This document shows, one piece after another, positions 26,213 to 35,170 of a stretch of DNA of 64,000 nt. The notes under the pieces were generated by a model. It did no database searches. It was not told the DNA's origin and saw only the letters and a list, made by a program, of their open reading frames with translations. The stretch spans positions 1-64,000 of the forward strand of contig JADIZG010000005.1 in NCBI GenBank assembly GCA_016704895.1. Reading direction: 5' to 3'. The position numbers were made by a program, and so were the translations under genes. Origin of the DNA: Betaproteobacteria bacterium (GTDB lineage Bacteria; Pseudomonadota; Gammaproteobacteria; Burkholderiales; Casimicrobiaceae). The first letter of the stretch is position 1. Every line of letters begins with the position of its first letter.

Positions 26213-26948
26213 CTGCTTCGCGGTCTCGAGCGGCTCGGGCCGCCGGTGCAGGCTCGGGATCAGGTCCGCGACGGCGACATAGAGCAGGCTCGCCGCGGCG
26301 ATCGCCAGCACGGTCGGCAGTGCCTGCTGCATGTCGGACAGCGCGAAGTAGGCGCCCAGCGCGCCGGCGAGCGTCGCACACCCGGTCGCGACGTTGAGCG
26401 CGAACGCGCGCCGCCGCGTGTAGCCGGAGTGCAGGAGCACGGCGAAGTCGCCGACCTGCTGCGGCACCGCGTGCGAGACGATCGCGAGCGTCGCGGCCAG
26501 TCCGAGCGCCGGGTCGGCGAGGTACGACGCCGCGATCACGATGCCGTCGCAGAAGTTGTGCACGCTGTTGCCGATCAGGATCATGAGGCCCGAGCGGCCC
26601 TGGTCGTGCCCGTGGCCGTGCGCGTGCGTCGCGTGGTCGTGCTCGCTCTCGTCGGCCGCGTCGTCGAGCTCCCTCGTGCCCGTGGCTGTGGCGCCACAGC
26701 ACGAGCTTCTCGAGCAGGAAGAAGGCGAGCAGCCCGGCGAGCATCACGAGCATCACGTGCTCCGCATCGCCCTCCTCGAGCGCGTGCGGCAGCATCTCGA
26801 GGAACACCGCGCCGAGCAGCGCGCCGACCGCGAAGCTCACGAGGCGCGAGATCCACGCGGGGCCGAGCGACAGCGTGAACGCCGCGGCGAGCGTCGAGAT
26901 CACGCCGCCGGCGAGCGCGGCCGCGACGATGTGGGCGAGGATCGACAA
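26150..26948 (-). CDS. ZIP-family metal transporter, apparent +1 frameshift
   Basis: A ZIP divalent metal permease. From TTG 26948 one frame reads SILAHIVAAALAGGVISTLAAAF, then VSFAVGALLGAVFLEMLPHALEEG and LVLWRHSHGHE. The His-rich loop (HDHATHAHGHGH) and the conserved metal-binding helix (GLMILIGNSVHNFCDGIVIAASY) follow in another frame. Removing one G from the run at 26671-26673 joins them as HGHEELDDAADES; the 3n+1 length agrees. A sequencing error is the simplest cause. The substrate is probably zinc or iron. The C terminus overlaps the small plus-strand gene. Confidence 0.82.
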
Positions 26949-27024
26949 GGGCGGGGGAGGGCGGGTGCCCGGAACGGAGGAAACCGGGCTGGATTGTAAC
27001 TGCGGTGGGCCGGCCGCGCCGACG

Positions 27025-27845
27025 TCACGCGCCGGGAACGATGGCGATCGCCGTCGCCATGCGTCCCGCGCTGCGGTCCCGCCGCCACGAGTGGAAGCGT
27101 GCGGCGTCCCCGTGCGTGCACCAGGTCCCGCCGGCCACCGCGCCGACGCCGGCCCGGGCGAGGCGCCGGCGTGCGAGCGCCGGGAGGTCCGCGAGCCACT
27201 TGCCGTCGCCGACCGGGATGAAGCACGCGGCGTCGGAAGGGTACGCTGCCGCGAACGCGTCCAGCACGTCGCGCCCGACCTCGAAGGCGCTCGGGCCGAT
27301 CGCCGGGCCGATCCATGCGACGACGTCGCGCGGATCGACCGCCATCGCGCGGACCGTCGCCTCGAGCACGCCCGCGGCAAGTCCGCGCCAGCCCGCGTGC
27401 GCGGCGGCCACGATTGTTCCGCGCCGATCGCAGAGCACGACCGGCAGGCAGTCGGCGGCGCGCACGGCGATCGCGATGCCGGGCGTGCGCGTGACCGCGG
27501 CGTCGGCGTCGGGCGGGTCCGCGAGCAGCGACGCGCGGTTCGCCGCGTCGACCTCGACGACACGGACGCCGTGCACCTGGTGCAGCCACACCGGCACGGA
27601 CGGCAGCAGCGCCGCGAGCCGTGCGCGATCGGCGGCCACGGCGTCGGGATCCGCGGCCGCCGCTGCGCGCGACGGCCCGAGGTCGAGCGCGCCGGCCGCG
27701 CCGCCGCGCTTGGTCGTCGACACCGCGACGACGCGTCCGGGCGCATCCCAGTCGGGAACGATCCAGTCGAGTTCCTCGGCCGCCAGGCGGGCGCGGGCGT
27801 GCAGCGCGGCCGCGCCGACGCCTCGGGCGGCCGCGCGGCACTCAT
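27025..27845 (-). CDS. pgeF: Peptidoglycan editing factor PgeF / YfiH-type multicopper-fold protein, frameshift near start
   Basis: This is a YfiH/LACC1-family protein, which in E. coli removes wrongly incorporated residues from peptidoglycan precursors and in others acts on purine nucleosides. Conserved parts include VWLHQVHGVRVV, ADCLPVVLCDRRGTIVAAAHAGWRGLA and the Cys/His site in GGTWCTHGDAARFHSWRRD. The normal N terminus (EELDWIVPDWDAPGRVVAVSTTKRGG) is in frame but has no start codon before GTG 27723. ATG 27845 overlaps the rluD stop as ATGA in another frame; one lost base between 27790 and 27840 would restore the gene. Confidence 0.82.
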
Positions 27846-28798
27846 CGTTGCTTCGACGTCGCGCGCATCGTATCGAGCAGCGCGGCGAAGTCGGCGGGCA
27901 GCGGCGAAGCGAAGCTCATCGCGCGGCGCGTGACCGGATGGATGAACGCGAGTCGCTGCGCGTGCAGCGCCTGCCGTGCGAAGGCCGGCACGCCCGTCGC
28001 CGTACGCCGCGCGCCGTAGACCGGGTCGCCGACGAGCGGATGCCCGATCGCCGCGAGGTGGACGCGGATCTGGTGCGTGCGGCCGGTGTCGAGCGTGCAG
28101 CGGACGAGCGTCGCGGCGCCGAAGCGCTCCACCGGCAGCACGTGCGTGCGCGCCTCCTTGCCGCGCTCGACGACCGCCATCGACGTGCGGTTCACCGGAT
28201 GGCGCCCGATCGGGGCGTCGACGGTCGCCGCCTTCGCGACGTCGCCGCGCACCAGCGCGAGGTATTCGCGCCCGACCTTGCGCGCGGCGAGCTGGCGGAC
28301 GAGGTCGGTCTGGGCTTCGGGCGTACGCGCCACCACCATGAGGCCGCTCGTGTCCTTGTCGAGCCGATGGACGATGCCGGCGCGCGCGACCGACGCGAGG
28401 TCGGGGTGGCGGTGGAGCAGCGCGTTCAGCAGCGTCCCGTCGCGGTTGCCCGCCCCCGGATGCACGACCAGGCCTGCGGGCTTGTCGATGACGATCACCG
28501 CGTCGTCCTCGTGCACGATCGGAAGGTCGATCGCCTGCGGGGCATCCGGAAGCGCGGTGCCGTCGTCGCCGGCGGCGACGACGATGCGCTCGCCGCCGGC
28601 GAGCTTGCGGCGCGGGACCGCGGGGGCGCCGTCGACGCAGACACGGCCCGCCTCGATCCAGCCCTTCAGGCGGCTCCGGGAGTGCGAGGGCAGGAGGCGC
28701 GCGAGCGCCTGGTCGAGCCGCAGCCCGGCGCACTCGGCCGGAACGGTCAGCGCGAGAGGGGATGCCCGATCGGGTCGGCTATACTTGTGGCTTTCCAA
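27842..28798 (-). CDS. rluD: 23S rRNA pseudouridine synthase RluD
   Basis: The 318-residue protein has an N-terminal S4 domain (LRLDQALARLLPSHSRSRLKGWIEAGRV) and a RluA-type catalytic domain with HRLDKDTSGLMVVAR containing the catalytic Asp, and RTHQIRVHLAAIGHPLVGDPVYG. RluD modifies helix 69 of 23S rRNA. The only usable start is TTG 28798, 18 bases from bamD in the opposite direction, so the two promoters must overlap coding sequence. The ATGA overlap with pgeF reproduces the common rluD-pgeF pairing. Confidence 0.93.
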   Translation of the reverse strand: MESHKYSRPDRASPLALTVPAECAGLRLDQALARLLPSHSRSRLKGWIEAGRVCVDGAPAVPRRKLAGGERIVVAAGDDGTALPDAPQAIDLPIVHEDDAVIVIDKPAGLVVHPGAGNRDGTLLNALLHRHPDLASVARAGIVHRLDKDTSGLMVVARTPEAQTDLVRQLAARKVGREYLALVRGDVAKAATVDAPIGRHPVNRTSMAVVERGKEARTHVLPVERFGAATLVRCTLDTGRTHQIRVHLAAIGHPLVGDPVYGARRTATGVPAFARQALHAQRLAFIHPVTRRAMSFASPLPADFAALLDTMRATSKQR

Positions 28799-28816
28799 CG
28801 GAACCGCTTTCGACCG

Positions 28817-29701
28817 ATGGCCGCCTTCGTCCGCACGCTCGCACTCGCGTTCGCGATCGTCGCCGCCGTGCTCTCCTCCGGCTGCAGCCTGCTGCCCGAG
28901 GTCAAGGACGAGACGTCGGGCTGGTCCGCCGACCGCCTCTACCGCACCGCGCACGATGCGATGCTCGAGGGAAATTATACGCGCGCGGTCAAGCTGTTCG
29001 AGACGCTCGAGGCGCGGTTCCCCTACGGCCGCTATGCGCAGCAGGCGATGCTCGAGGGCGCGTACGCGAGCTACCGCGCGAACGAGGTCCCGACCGCGAT
29101 CTCCGGGCTCGACCGGTTCATCCGCACCTACCCGAACCATCCGAACGTCGACTACGCGTACTACCTGAAGGGCATCGTCAACTTCCGCGAGGACCAGGGG
29201 CTGCTCGGGTACGTCTACGAGTTCGAGATGTCCGAGCGCGATCCCAAGCTGATGAAGGACGCGTTCGCCGCCTTCAAGGAGCTCGTCGCCAAGTTCCCCG
29301 ACAGCCGCTATGCCGAGGACGCGCGGCAGCGACTGGTCTACCTCGCGAACGCGCTCTCGATGTTCGAGGTCCACGTCGCGCGCTACTACTACAACCGCAC
29401 CGCGTACGTGGCTGCGGCGAGCCGCGCACAGTCCTCGCTACTCAACTTCCCGAGGACGCCGGCCAACGAGCACGCGCTCGACGTGCTGGTCCGCTCCTAC
29501 GACAAGCTCGACCTGCCGAAGCTGCGCGACGACACGCGCGAGATCATGGCGAAGTCCTACCCCGGAAGCCTCTACCTGACCGGGGAGCTCGGCGCGTCGC
29601 GGCCCTGGTGGAAGTTCTGGGGCAACGACATCTACCGCGGCGTCGACACCGGCAAGGACGACGGCAAGGGCGGGCCGAAGCCGTGGTGGCAGATCTGGTG
29701 A
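28817..29701 (+). CDS. bamD: Outer-membrane assembly lipoprotein BamD
   Basis: The 294-residue lipoprotein has lipobox LSSGC (Cys23) and TPR-like helices (LYRTAHDAMLEGNYTRAVKLFETLEARFPYGRYAQQAMLEGAYASYR). It is an essential part of the BAM complex that inserts outer-membrane beta-barrels. The C-terminal extension rich in Trp/Gly/Lys (RPWWKFWGNDIYRG, GPKPWWQIW) is longer than in E. coli. It is divergent from rluD, as in many proteobacteria. A TATACT at 28780-28785 could be its -10. Confidence 0.95.
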   Translation: MAAFVRTLALAFAIVAAVLSSGCSLLPEVKDETSGWSADRLYRTAHDAMLEGNYTRAVKLFETLEARFPYGRYAQQAMLEGAYASYRANEVPTAISGLDRFIRTYPNHPNVDYAYYLKGIVNFREDQGLLGYVYEFEMSERDPKLMKDAFAAFKELVAKFPDSRYAEDARQRLVYLANALSMFEVHVARYYYNRTAYVAAASRAQSSLLNFPRTPANEHALDVLVRSYDKLDLPKLRDDTREIMAKSYPGSLYLTGELGASRPWWKFWGNDIYRGVDTGKDDGKGGPKPWWQIW

Positions 29702-29867
29702 TCAGGAGTCAGGAATCAGAGGACAGAGGACAGATGCGCCGGTGATTCTGGTGGCGGCGGATCGACCGCCGGTCGCAGTTGGCCTGATTCGAGATCGCGG
29801 CGCTTCGATGCGCGGCCACCGGAAACGCTGCCGCTTCTGTTACCTGTCCTCTGTCTCCTGACTCCTG
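29702..29867. repeat. Inverted repeat with 25-base arms between bamD and the dinG-type gene
   Basis: The left arm begins TCAGGAGTCAGGAATCAGAG at 29702 and the right arm (about 29843-29867) is its reverse complement with two mismatches. The arms enclose about 115 bases with no gene. The right arm encodes the last nine residues and stop of the helicase. It is a different sequence family from the GTCGGCC palindromes. Confidence 0.75.
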
Positions 29868-31849
29868 ACCCCGAAGAAGGCGCGAACGTCGTCGACCTCC
29901 CGCGTCCGCTTCATCGGCGGGAGCGAGCGCCACAGCGTCTTGCCGTACGGCTTGTCGACGAGCCGCGGGTCGCCGATCATCAGCACGCCGCGATCGGTGA
30001 CGTCGCGGATCAGGCGCCCGGCGCCCTGCTTGAGCGCGATCGCGGCCTGCGGAAGCTGCCAGTCGCGGAACGGGTTGCCGCCGTCGTCCTTCAGTTGCTT
30101 GAGCCGCGCCGCGAGCAGCGGATCGTCGGGCGGGGCGAACGGGAGCTTGTCGATCACGACGACCGACAGCGCGTCGCCGGCGACGTCCACCCCTTCCCAG
30201 AAGCTCGCGCTGCCCAGCAGCACCGCGTTGCCCGCGCGCCGGAAACGTTCGAGCAGCTCCGTCTTCGATCCCTCGCCCTGGACGAGCAGCGGTCCGTCGA
30301 CACCGATCGCAGGCAGTTCGTCGACGAGACGCTCGCGCGCCTGTGCGAGCGCGCGCAGCGTCGTGAAAAGCAGGAACGCGCGTCCGCGCGACGCCGCGAG
30401 GACCGGCAGCGCAGCGTCGATCACCGCGTCGGTGTGCGCGGAGCTGTTCGGCTCGGGCAGGCCCTTCGGCACGTAGAGCAGCGCCTGCTCGCCGTAGTCG
30501 AACGGGCTCTCCCACGCGCCGGTCGTCGCGTCGTCGAGGCCCAGCGCATGCGTGTAGTGCGAGAAGTCGCCGCCGACCGCCAGCGTGGCCGACGTGAAGA
30601 TCCACGCGCGCGCGGTGGCGTCGAGCTGGCGGCGGAACAGGTTCGCGACCGACAGCGGCGACGCGTGCATCTGGAAGCCGCCCGGCGTCACGTCGAGCCA
30701 GCGGATCCAGCGCTCGCCGTCCTCGTCGGGCGCGTCGGCGGCGTCGCGCCATTTCGCGATGCGCCGCGACGCGTCGTGCGCTCGCGAGGCGACGCTCGCG
30801 AGGTCCTCGCTGCGCTCCGCGAAATGCGAGAGCTCGGTCGAGACGCGGTCGATCGCGGCGGCGAGCTCGTCGAGCGCCGGCGCGAAACCTTCGCGCGCGA
30901 GCGCGACGTCGCGCGGGAGCTTGGCCGGCAGTTCGCCGGCGGCGAGCCGAAGCCTGCGGATCGCGGGCGCGATCTCGGATGCGGCATCGGGCAGGTCCGG
31001 CACGTCCGAGAGCGACGTGCGCGCGGCGACCTCGGCGTCGCGCGCGAGCTCGGCCAGCTGGCCGGCGGTCGTCTGCTCGCCGAAGAACGTCGTCGCGGTG
31101 TCGGGAAGCTGGTGCGCCTCGTCGAGGATCACCGTGTTGCACGCGGGCAGGAGCTCGGCCATCCCCTCGTCGCGCAGCATCACGTCGGCGAAGAACAGGT
31201 GGTGGTTGACGACGACGATGTCGGCGTCGAGCGCCTCCTTGCGCGCCAGCATCACGTGGCACTCGCGGAAGTGCGCGCAGTTCGACCCGAGGCAGTTGTC
31301 GCGCGTCGAGGTCACGAGCGGCCAGATCGTCGCGTTCTCCGGCACGTCGCCCAGCTCGGCGCGGTCGCCGCGCGTCGTCGCGTGCGCCCACGAGGAGATC
31401 TTCACGAGATGGCGCGCGTCGTCGCGCGACGGCAGCCGGCCCTCGCGCGACGTGCGCTCGAGGTGGTGCAGGCACAGGTAGTTCGCGCGCCCCTTGAGCA
31501 GCGCGATCGTCACCGGCGAGCGGAGCGCGTCGCGCACGAGCGGCAGGTCGCGCTCGTGGAGCTGGTCCTGCAGCGTCTTGGTGCCGGTCGACACGATCAC
31601 CTTGCCGCCGTGGAGCAGCGCCGGCACGAGGTAGCTGAACGTCTTGCCGGTGCCGGTGCCCGCCTCGGCGACCAGCCGGCCCTGCGTGCGGATCGCGTGC
31701 GCGACGGCCTGTGCCATCGCGACCTGCTGCTCCCGCTCGCGGTAGCCGGGCAGGAGGCGCGACAGCGGTCCGCCGGCCGCGAACGCGGCCGCCACCTCGG
31801 CGTCGTTCTCGGGCAGGTCGGCGTTCGCGGGGACGGCGGAGGGCGGCAT
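29840..31849 (-). CDS. DinG/YoaA-type ATP-dependent DNA helicase
   Basis: The 669-residue XPD-like superfamily 2 helicase has Walker A (EAGTGTGKTFSYLVPALL), a DEAH box (VILDEAHQLPD), an iron-sulfur cysteine set (YLCLHHLE, then NCLGSNCAHFREC) and late motifs (LLGSASFWEGVDVAG, GAGRLIRDVTDRGVLMIGDPR). Such helicases unwind damaged or R-loop DNA. ATG 31849 is preferred because GAGGG lies before it; a GTG at 31894 is possible. The tail VRSQETEDR is encoded by the adjacent inverted repeat and is not a family feature. Confidence 0.92.
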   Translation of the reverse strand: MPPSAVPANADLPENDAEVAAAFAAGGPLSRLLPGYREREQQVAMAQAVAHAIRTQGRLVAEAGTGTGKTFSYLVPALLHGGKVIVSTGTKTLQDQLHERDLPLVRDALRSPVTIALLKGRANYLCLHHLERTSREGRLPSRDDARHLVKISSWAHATTRGDRAELGDVPENATIWPLVTSTRDNCLGSNCAHFRECHVMLARKEALDADIVVVNHHLFFADVMLRDEGMAELLPACNTVILDEAHQLPDTATTFFGEQTTAGQLAELARDAEVAARTSLSDVPDLPDAASEIAPAIRRLRLAAGELPAKLPRDVALAREGFAPALDELAAAIDRVSTELSHFAERSEDLASVASRAHDASRRIAKWRDAADAPDEDGERWIRWLDVTPGGFQMHASPLSVANLFRRQLDATARAWIFTSATLAVGGDFSHYTHALGLDDATTGAWESPFDYGEQALLYVPKGLPEPNSSAHTDAVIDAALPVLAASRGRAFLLFTTLRALAQARERLVDELPAIGVDGPLLVQGEGSKTELLERFRRAGNAVLLGSASFWEGVDVAGDALSVVVIDKLPFAPPDDPLLAARLKQLKDDGGNPFRDWQLPQAAIALKQGAGRLIRDVTDRGVLMIGDPRLVDKPYGKTLWRSLPPMKRTREVDDVRAFFGVRSQETEDR

Positions 31850-31900
31850 GGCGAGGCCCTCGCCCGCGGACCGGGCGGCGCGGACCTCCTGCACGGAGCG

Positions 31901-32485
31901 TTACTTCTTCGCGGCGCCGCCGGCGGCGGCCTTCGCCTTCGGCGCGGCGGGCAGCGGCTTCACGTGGGCGCGCACGGTCTCGACGATCAGCTTGATGCCG
32001 TCGATGCGCTCCTCGAAGTCGAGGTACGGCGTGACCGTCCTCGTCAGGTAGTCATCCGAGGTCTCGCCCTGGCGCCACCTGAGGTCCACGAGCGCGAGCT
32101 GCCACGCCTCGTTGAGGCTCTTCAGGCCGTCGACGGCCTGCTTCGAGATTGCCGCTTCCTTGAGCGCAGCCTGGTAGGGCTTGACCATGTTGCCGCGCTG
32201 CTTGTCGATGCAGTAGTCGCTCTTCGCCTGGTTGACGCCTTCCTGCGCCTTCTCGTAGCCCCACTCGATGATCTCGATCGACTTGACGTGGCGGCACATC
32301 GTGTAGAGGTGGCGCACCGCGTCGTAGTAGCAGTCGAGCGGCGGGCCGCCGTCGGCGTTCGGGCACACGTAGTTGTAGGCGGGGCCGGGATTGCCGCCGA
32401 TCATGCGCTGCGCGTCCGCGGGGGGCGAGGCGAGGGCGGCGAGGCTGGCAGCGACGGCGAGGGCGGTGCGGATCGACGGTCGCAT
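31901..32485 (-). CDS. Exported protein of unknown function with several cysteines
   Basis: The 194-residue protein has a signal peptide (1-25, ending ADAQ) and a mostly helical mature part with Cys residues in NYVCPNADGGPPLDCYYD, MCRH and DYCIDKQ, suggesting disulfides in the periplasm. The C terminus is Lys/Ala-rich. No family is recognised. It precedes the helicase gene in the same direction, but the two need not be related. Confidence 0.75.
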   Translation of the reverse strand: MRPSIRTALAVAASLAALASPPADAQRMIGGNPGPAYNYVCPNADGGPPLDCYYDAVRHLYTMCRHVKSIEIIEWGYEKAQEGVNQAKSDYCIDKQRGNMVKPYQAALKEAAISKQAVDGLKSLNEAWQLALVDLRWRQGETSDDYLTRTVTPYLDFEERIDGIKLIVETVRAHVKPLPAAPKAKAAAGGAAKK

Positions 32486-32562
32486 GGGGATTCCCCGGAG
32501 AAGGATCGGCGCATCCTACGCCGTGCGCCGGGGTGTCTCAAGTCGTCCGGTCGGATGAAGGC

Positions 32563-32749
32563 GTCGGGCTGAAGCCCGACCCACAGGGAGTATCGCTCTT
32601 CGTGGGTCGGCCTTCAGGCCGACGGGGTTCGCTGCATCAAGGCGAAGGCGTCGGGCTGAAGCCCGACCCACAGTGAGTGTCGCGAGCTTCGTGGGTCGGC
32701 CTTCAGGCCGACGGGGTCGGGCACTTCGTGGGTCGGCCTTCAGGCCGAC
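32563..32749. repeat. Five-copy array of GTCGGSCTKAAGSCCGAC palindromes with paired inverted units
   Basis: Copies lie at 32563-32584, 32602-32623, 32650-32671, 32691-32712 and 32728-32749 in mixed orientation. The second and third form a composite: two inverted 22-base units around GGGGTTCGCTGCATC. The same composite occurs twice at 61.1-61.3 kb. Paired inverted units with a conserved middle resemble REPIN elements. No RAYT transposase is in the window. Confidence 0.88.
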
Positions 32750-32775
32750 GGTTTTCGCCCGACGCTCGGCGAGCG

Positions 32776-33516
32776 TCAGATCGTGACGCCGCCGGAGACT
32801 TCGATCACGGCCCCGTTGATGTACGACGCCTCGTCCGAGGCGAGCCACGCGTAGGTGTTCGCGATCTCCTCGGGCTTGCCGAGGCGGCCGAGCGGCACCT
32901 TCTCTTCCATCATCCGGACGACCTTCTCCGGCATCGACGCGAGGATCGGCGTGCTGATGAAGCCCGGGCAGATCGCGTTGGCGCGGATGCCCTTGCGGCC
33001 GAGCTCGCGCGCCCAGGTCTTGACCATCCCGATCACGCCGAACTTGGTCGCCGCGTAGTTGGTCTGGCCGAAGTTGCCGTAGATGCCGACGATCGACGAC
33101 GCGTTGAGGATGCAGCCCGAGTTCTGCTCGATCATGATGTCGACGACCGCCTTGGTGACGTTGTAGACGCCCTTCAGGTTCACGTCGATGACGCGCTCGA
33201 ACTGGTCGTCGGTCATCTTGCGGAACTGCGCGTCCTGCACGATGCCCGCGTTGTTGACCAGCGTGTCGATCCGGCCCCAGGCGCCCATCACGCCCTCGAC
33301 CATCTTCGCGATCGACGCCTTGTCGGTGACGTCGATCGTGTAGCCCAGCGCCTCGCCGCCGTTCGCGACGATCGTCGCGACCGTGTCGTCGACGGACGCG
33401 CGGTTGATGTCGCACACGGCGACGCGGGCGCCCTCGCGCGCGAACTTCATCGCGGTCGCCTGGCCGATGCCCTGACCGGCGCCGGTGATGATCGCGACCT
33501 TGTCCTTGAGACGCAT
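32776..33516 (-). CDS. Short-chain dehydrogenase/reductase (FabG/PhaB-like)
   Basis: The 246-residue SDR has the NADP-type motif TGAGQGIG (11-18), NNAG (88-91), catalytic Ser141 and the Tyr154-x3-Lys158 pair (NYAATK), and FabG-like features (GFISTPILASMPEKV, NGAVIEVSGGVTI). It probably reduces a 3-oxoacyl thioester or similar ketone. RBS GGAGG lies before ATG 33516. A TGCGGCGCA palindrome upstream resembles the PhaR boxes at phaP, so a role in the PHA pathway is possible but not shown. Confidence 0.85.
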   Translation of the reverse strand: MRLKDKVAIITGAGQGIGQATAMKFAREGARVAVCDINRASVDDTVATIVANGGEALGYTIDVTDKASIAKMVEGVMGAWGRIDTLVNNAGIVQDAQFRKMTDDQFERVIDVNLKGVYNVTKAVVDIMIEQNSGCILNASSIVGIYGNFGQTNYAATKFGVIGMVKTWARELGRKGIRANAICPGFISTPILASMPEKVVRMMEEKVPLGRLGKPEEIANTYAWLASDEASYINGAVIEVSGGVTI

Positions 33517-33596
33517 TCGGTACCTCCGCAGCGATGCAGCAGCCGCGGCGCCCCGGGGGGACGCCCGACGGCCAAACCCCCGTAATCTACCTGTAA

Positions 33597-33612
33597 TTGG
33601 TGCGGCGCACAA
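33597..33612. promoter_or_regulatory. PhaR-box-like palindrome upstream of the SDR gene
   Basis: TTGGTGCGGCGCACAA shares the TGCGGnGCA core and flanking TTG/CAA with the two boxes at phaP, one core base differing. It lies about 80 bases before the SDR start, within an unusually A+T-rich intergenic stretch. Binding is inferred. Confidence 0.35.
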
Positions 33613-33792
33613 GTATTTCCGTGGACACCGAAGGCCAAGACATCAACGAAATTTAGTCAATTATATCAACGGATTATGTTGCGCCGCCGACGGTCGGCGC
33701 GTCCGTCCGGCCTGCGCGCGCCGGCGGGGCCTTTCCGCAGCTGCGTTCGGCGCGCTTCCGGCGGCGCGATGGACCCGGCGCGGGAACCGCGG

Positions 33793-35170
33793 TCAGGGGT
33801 CTGGCGCCCAGTGCTCGATCACGAGCTCGAGGGATTCGGCGCCCTGCCACTGGTTCACTTCCGGGCGGAAGACCGCGTGGACGCGCTCCGGCAGCGGATC
33901 GGCGTGCCTGAACAGGATCGCCTCGAACGTCTCGCCGCGGCGGGCGAGCGTGAGCCGCGTGTGCTTCCGGCCGACGACGCGCTGGTCCGCGACGCGGAAC
34001 GACTCGTCGAATCGCGGCGGCGGGAACCCGGGCCCCCACACCGTCTCGCGCAGGCGTCGCGCGAGCCCGATCGAGAGCTCGCCGGGACGAAGCTCGCCGT
34101 CGGTCTCGCAGCGCTGCTCCAGGTCCTCGGGCGTCAGCGCCGCGCTCGCGACCGCCTCGAACGCGTCGGCGAAGCGGGGCAGATCGGCGACCCGGAGCGA
34201 CAGCCCCGCGGCGTACGCGTGCCCGCCGAAGCGCAGGATCAGCCCGGGCTCGCGCTTGGACACGAGGTCGAGCGCGTCGCGCAGGTGGAATCCGGCGATC
34301 GAGCGACCCGAGCCGCGCACCTCGCCCGCACCTCCGGGCGCGAACACGATCACCGGCCGGTGCACGCGGTCCTTCAGGCGCGACGCGACGATTCCCACGA
34401 CGCCCTGGTGCCAGCTCTCGCGGTGCACGCACACCGACGCGTGGCCCTCGGCGCTGGAGGCGAGCGCGTCGAGGTCGGCGAGCGCCTCCTCCTCGATCGT
34501 CGCCTCGATCGCGCGCCGCTCGCGGTTCATGCGGTCGAGCTCGCCGGCGAGCGTCCGCGCCTCGCGCTCGTCGTCGGTGACGAGGCAGCGGATGCCGCAC
34601 GCCCGCGACGTGCTTCGACGGGAACGCGCATCCGGGCTGGTTCGGATTGACGATCAGCGCGGGCGAGGGAAGACGGTCGCCGGGCAGGTGGTGGTCGGTC
34701 ACGAGCACGTCGACGCCCTGCGCCGCCGCGGCGGCGACGCCTTCGACGCTCGCGATACCGTTGTCCACGGTCACGATCAGGTCCGGCGCGAGCCCGAGCG
34801 CGAGCGACACGATCTCGGGCGTGAGGCCATAGCCGTGCTCGAACCGGTTGGGCACGAGGAAGCGCGCGTCGGCGCCCATCCGGACGAGCGCGCGCATGCC
34901 GATCGCGCACGCGGTGGCGCCGTCGGCGTCGTAGTCGGCGACGATGACGATGCGTTCGCGCAGATCGATCGCGCGCACGAGCCGCTCGGCCGCCTCGTCG
35001 ACGCCCTTCATGAGCGACGGGGGCGGCAGGCCCGCGAGCGACAGGTCGAGCTCGGCGGCGTCGTGCACGCCGCGCGACGCATAGAGGCGCGAGAGCACCG
35101 GGTCGATGCCGGCGGCCTCGAGCGCCGCCGCGGTCACGGGGACCTCGCGTCGCGCGATCGTGCGGATCAT
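33793..35170 (-). pseudogene. recJ: recJ, missing an internal block and out of frame
   Basis: RecJ is the 5'-3' single-strand exonuclease of recombination and mismatch repair. The N-terminal half from ATG 35170 is intact, with motifs VADYDADGATACAIG, TVDNGIAS and VTDHHLPGD, up to GCAFPSKHVAGV near 34600. The sequence then jumps directly to GIRCLVTDDEREARTLAGELDRMNRERR in another frame. About 100-120 residues that normally lie between are absent, including the conserved ALGTVAD and GPRLNAAGR motifs. The C-terminal half (GGHAYAAGLSL, the OB-like end) is intact. It overlaps the upstream gene by ATGA. Confidence 0.85.

Noticed and set aside
32563..32749. Palindrome array as an attachment site or small RNA gene
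   Set aside because: The same units recur at other gene ends; a dispersed repeat family explains them.
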